A program made the position numbers and the translations under genes. This document shows, piece after piece, positions 5,111 through 6,841 of a DNA stretch of 6,841 nt. Source of the stretch: Ruminococcus sp. UBA1780 (lineage in GTDB: Bacteria > Bacillota > Clostridia > Oscillospirales > Ruminococcaceae). Each line of letters opens with the position of its first letter. The stretch's first letter is position 1. The notes under the pieces are model-generated. The model ran no database searches, was not told the origin of the DNA, and saw only the letters and a list, made by a program, of their open reading frames with translations. The stretch is taken from NCBI GenBank assembly GCA_002315235.1, contig DCGK01000061.1:1-6841 (forward strand), given 5' to 3'.

Positions 5111-6769
5111 GTGGAGAATGTACTTGACAACAGTCTGTTTGAGGCATTTGCATCATCATCAGACAATGTCTATGTATATGTTACTGATATGACTACAGGC
5201 ATGACGCGTTTTTCAAAAAATGCAGTTGAATTTTTCGGACTGCCGGAAGAATATATGGCAAATGTTCTCGCCATATTTCAGAATCAGGTTCATCCCGATG
5301 ACTGGGACGGATATCTGGCAGACATAATGGGGGTGTTTACCGGAAAGTCCACACGCCACAGCTATCAGTACCGTATCAGAAATATTTACGGAAAATATAC
5401 ATGGGTTGAGTGCAAGGGAAGCGTAATAGAAAAGGACGGAAAACAGATTGTATTTGCCGGGCTGATAACCAGGCTTGACAATCAGAACAAGTATGATCCT
5501 GTAACGGGACTTGCAACGCTTTATGATTTTTACAACTATGATTTTAAAAATAAAAAGGGATTCCTGCTTCTCGTCGGTATTGACAAGTTCAGAAAGATTG
5601 TAAGCAATTTCGGCTACAGCTTCGGAGACAAGGTGCTTGTTGAATTTTCAAAGAGAATAAAGGAACTGTGCGGTTCTGAAGGTCGTGTTTTCAGAATGAA
5701 CGGGGATGAGTTTCTGTTTATTCTTGAAAATGCAGACAGGGAGGCTGTTGAGACTCTTTTTAACAATATTAAGTCAGTATCAGAGGAGATTGAATTCGAG
5801 GACGGAAGAAAAGTCAGCTTTTCCGTTACAGGCGGTGCGGCCGAGTTTCCGGCAGACGGAACAGGCAGGGAAACACTGCTTAACAATGCAGAGCATTCAC
5901 TCGAATACAGAAAGAGCAGGGGCAGGGGTGCCCTGGCTGTATTCTCGAAAAAAATTGCTGACGGTCATGTACGTGTTCAGAAGCTCAGAGATGAGCTTAA
6001 GGAGAGTATAAACAACGATTTTGAAGGTTTTACACTGTTCTTCCAGCCTATTGTAAACGGTGCAAGTAACAGGATAATCGGCTGTGAGGCGCTTCTGCGC
6101 TGGAAGGGCAGCACAGTAACTGATTCACGTCCGGATGAGTTTATCAAGATTCTGGAGGATGACGGTGATATTATACCTGTCGGAAGATGGGTTATGGAGC
6201 AGGCTGTTAAGCAGCAGAGCATATGGAATAAAATTTATCCAGGAATAATTGTCAGCTTCAATGTTTCATATCAGCAGTTTGCGGATGACAACTTTGTTGA
6301 CAATCTTATTGAAACTGTGCACAGATATGATGTATCTCCTGAATGCATGATTGTTGAGCTTACGGAGAGCTGTCGTGTCGAGCAGGCTGATGCGCTTGCC
6401 GAGTGCTTCGGAAGACTCAGAAAAGAAGGCTTCTATGTTGCACTTGATGATTTCGGTACGGCCTATGCGTCACTTGAGATGCTTAAGAAGCTTCCTGCAA
6501 GCATAATTAAAATCGAGCATTCATTTGTAAGGGAACTTTCAGAGCCGGGTCATGAGATTGACTATATTATTATTGACAGTCTTCTGGCACTCAGCAGAAA
6601 GCTTAACTGTCATGTCATAGTAGAGGGCGTGGAAAGCGGCGTGATTGCTGAGATGATAAGAAAGCTTGATTCGACATTCCTTCAGGGATATTATTATTCC
6701 AGACCTGTTTCAAGCGCTGATTTTGAAAAAATGCTTTCTGAAGACAATGAAAAACATAAGGATACATAA
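5111..6769 (+). CDS. PAS-GGDEF-EAL protein, probable c-di-GMP phosphodiesterase
   Basis: A 552-residue cytosolic protein with no membrane segment. PAS domain at about 18-122 (HPDDW, then YRIRNIYGKYTWVECKG and FAGLITRL, a PAS_3-type sensor). GGDEF domain at about 127-279, starting DPVTGLAT. It is degenerate: NGDEF (197-201) replaces GGDEF, the first metal aspartate is Gly156, the guanine-binding Asn is Val, and no RxxD I-site precedes it. EAL domain at about 305-542 keeps the catalytic set: EALLRW (E326), N384 in SFN, ELTE (416-419), DDFG (446-449), K467, E505 in VEGVE and QGYYYSRP (Q525). The likely reaction is hydrolysis of c-di-GMP to pGpG, tuned by the PAS ligand and perhaps by GTP at the dead GGDEF. 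GTG at 5111 follows GGGGAGGG by six bases; the frame is open upstream to TTG 5012, but without family similarity. Single-gene unit. Confidence 0.9.
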   Translation: MENVLDNSLFEAFASSSDNVYVYVTDMTTGMTRFSKNAVEFFGLPEEYMANVLAIFQNQVHPDDWDGYLADIMGVFTGKSTRHSYQYRIRNIYGKYTWVECKGSVIEKDGKQIVFAGLITRLDNQNKYDPVTGLATLYDFYNYDFKNKKGFLLLVGIDKFRKIVSNFGYSFGDKVLVEFSKRIKELCGSEGRVFRMNGDEFLFILENADREAVETLFNNIKSVSEEIEFEDGRKVSFSVTGGAAEFPADGTGRETLLNNAEHSLEYRKSRGRGALAVFSKKIADGHVRVQKLRDELKESINNDFEGFTLFFQPIVNGASNRIIGCEALLRWKGSTVTDSRPDEFIKILEDDGDIIPVGRWVMEQAVKQQSIWNKIYPGIIVSFNVSYQQFADDNFVDNLIETVHRYDVSPECMIVELTESCRVEQADALAECFGRLRKEGFYVALDDFGTAYASLEMLKKLPASIIKIEHSFVRELSEPGHEIDYIIIDSLLALSRKLNCHVIVEGVESGVIAEMIRKLDSTFLQGYYYSRPVSSADFEKMLSEDNEKHKDT

Positions 6770-6770
6770 T

Positions 6771-6803
6771 AAAAAAACTCCCGAAATGAACGGGAGTTTT
6801 TTT
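6771..6803 (+). terminator. intrinsic terminator after the EAL gene
   Basis: A 13-bp perfect stem (6771-6783 with 6791-6803), core ACTCCCG/CGGGAGT, a 7-base loop, and seven Ts in the right arm. It begins one base after the stop codon. The symmetrical A and T runs mean it could also stop transcription arriving from the right. Confidence 0.92.
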
Positions 6804-6839
6804 ATTGTAAACGCATTAAATTATTGTAAACGCATTAAA
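6802..6839. repeat. two tandem copies of a 19-bp repeat at the window end
   Basis: TTATTGTAAACGCATTAAA is present at 6802-6820 and again, without any mismatch, at 6821-6839. The first copy begins inside the T run of the preceding terminator. A third copy would start at 6840, but base 6841 is A instead of T, so the array may end here or continue imperfectly beyond the window. Function is not known. Confidence 0.85.
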
Positions 6840-6841
6840 TA

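Overview
The window looks like a core-genome segment from a low-to-mid GC Gram-positive anaerobe of the Clostridia, most likely a Ruminococcus-like member of the Oscillospiraceae. The inference rests on strong AGGAGG-type ribosome binding sites, sigma-A-type promoters, GTG starts, the rpmG-secE-nusG-rplK-rplA order and a long, divergent PRPP synthetase. The genus assignment is from pattern recognition, not a search.

Left part, minus strand (1-1624): the first 294 residues of a divergent ribose-phosphate pyrophosphokinase (prs), cut by the window edge, with its own promoter. Upstream of it lies a small membrane-anchored ComEA-like helix-hairpin-helix DNA-binding protein. This gene has no normal start codon where its membrane anchor and Shine-Dalgarno demand one; an ATA codon sits there instead. 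A divergent promoter region (about 1596-1687) separates it from the rightward genes.

Middle (1735-4916), plus strand: a stand-alone ATP:corrinoid adenosyltransferase (cobO type), then a translation/secretion/transcription operon: rpmG (L33), secE, nusG, rplK (L11) and rplA (L1). The rpmG promoter overlaps the start of an intrinsic-terminator hairpin. Both rplK and rplA are preceded by leader RNAs that resemble the L1-stalk segment of 23S rRNA, so L1 protein probably represses both genes separately. A strong 16-bp terminator closes the operon directly after rplA; rplJ and rplL do not follow.

Right part (4917-6841): a monocistronic gene with its own promoter and terminator, encoding a PAS-GGDEF-EAL protein. 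The GGDEF half is degenerate (NGDEF, lost metal and guanine ligands, no I-site) and the EAL half keeps its catalytic residues, so it is best read as a c-di-GMP phosphodiesterase. The window ends in two tandem 19-bp repeats.

I found no mobile element, CRISPR array, tRNA or defence system. The points most worth a second look are the paired L1 operators, the ATA start of the comEA-like gene, the terminator hairpin at the rpmG transcription start, and the degenerate GGDEF domain. No intergenic stretch exceeds 300 bases.
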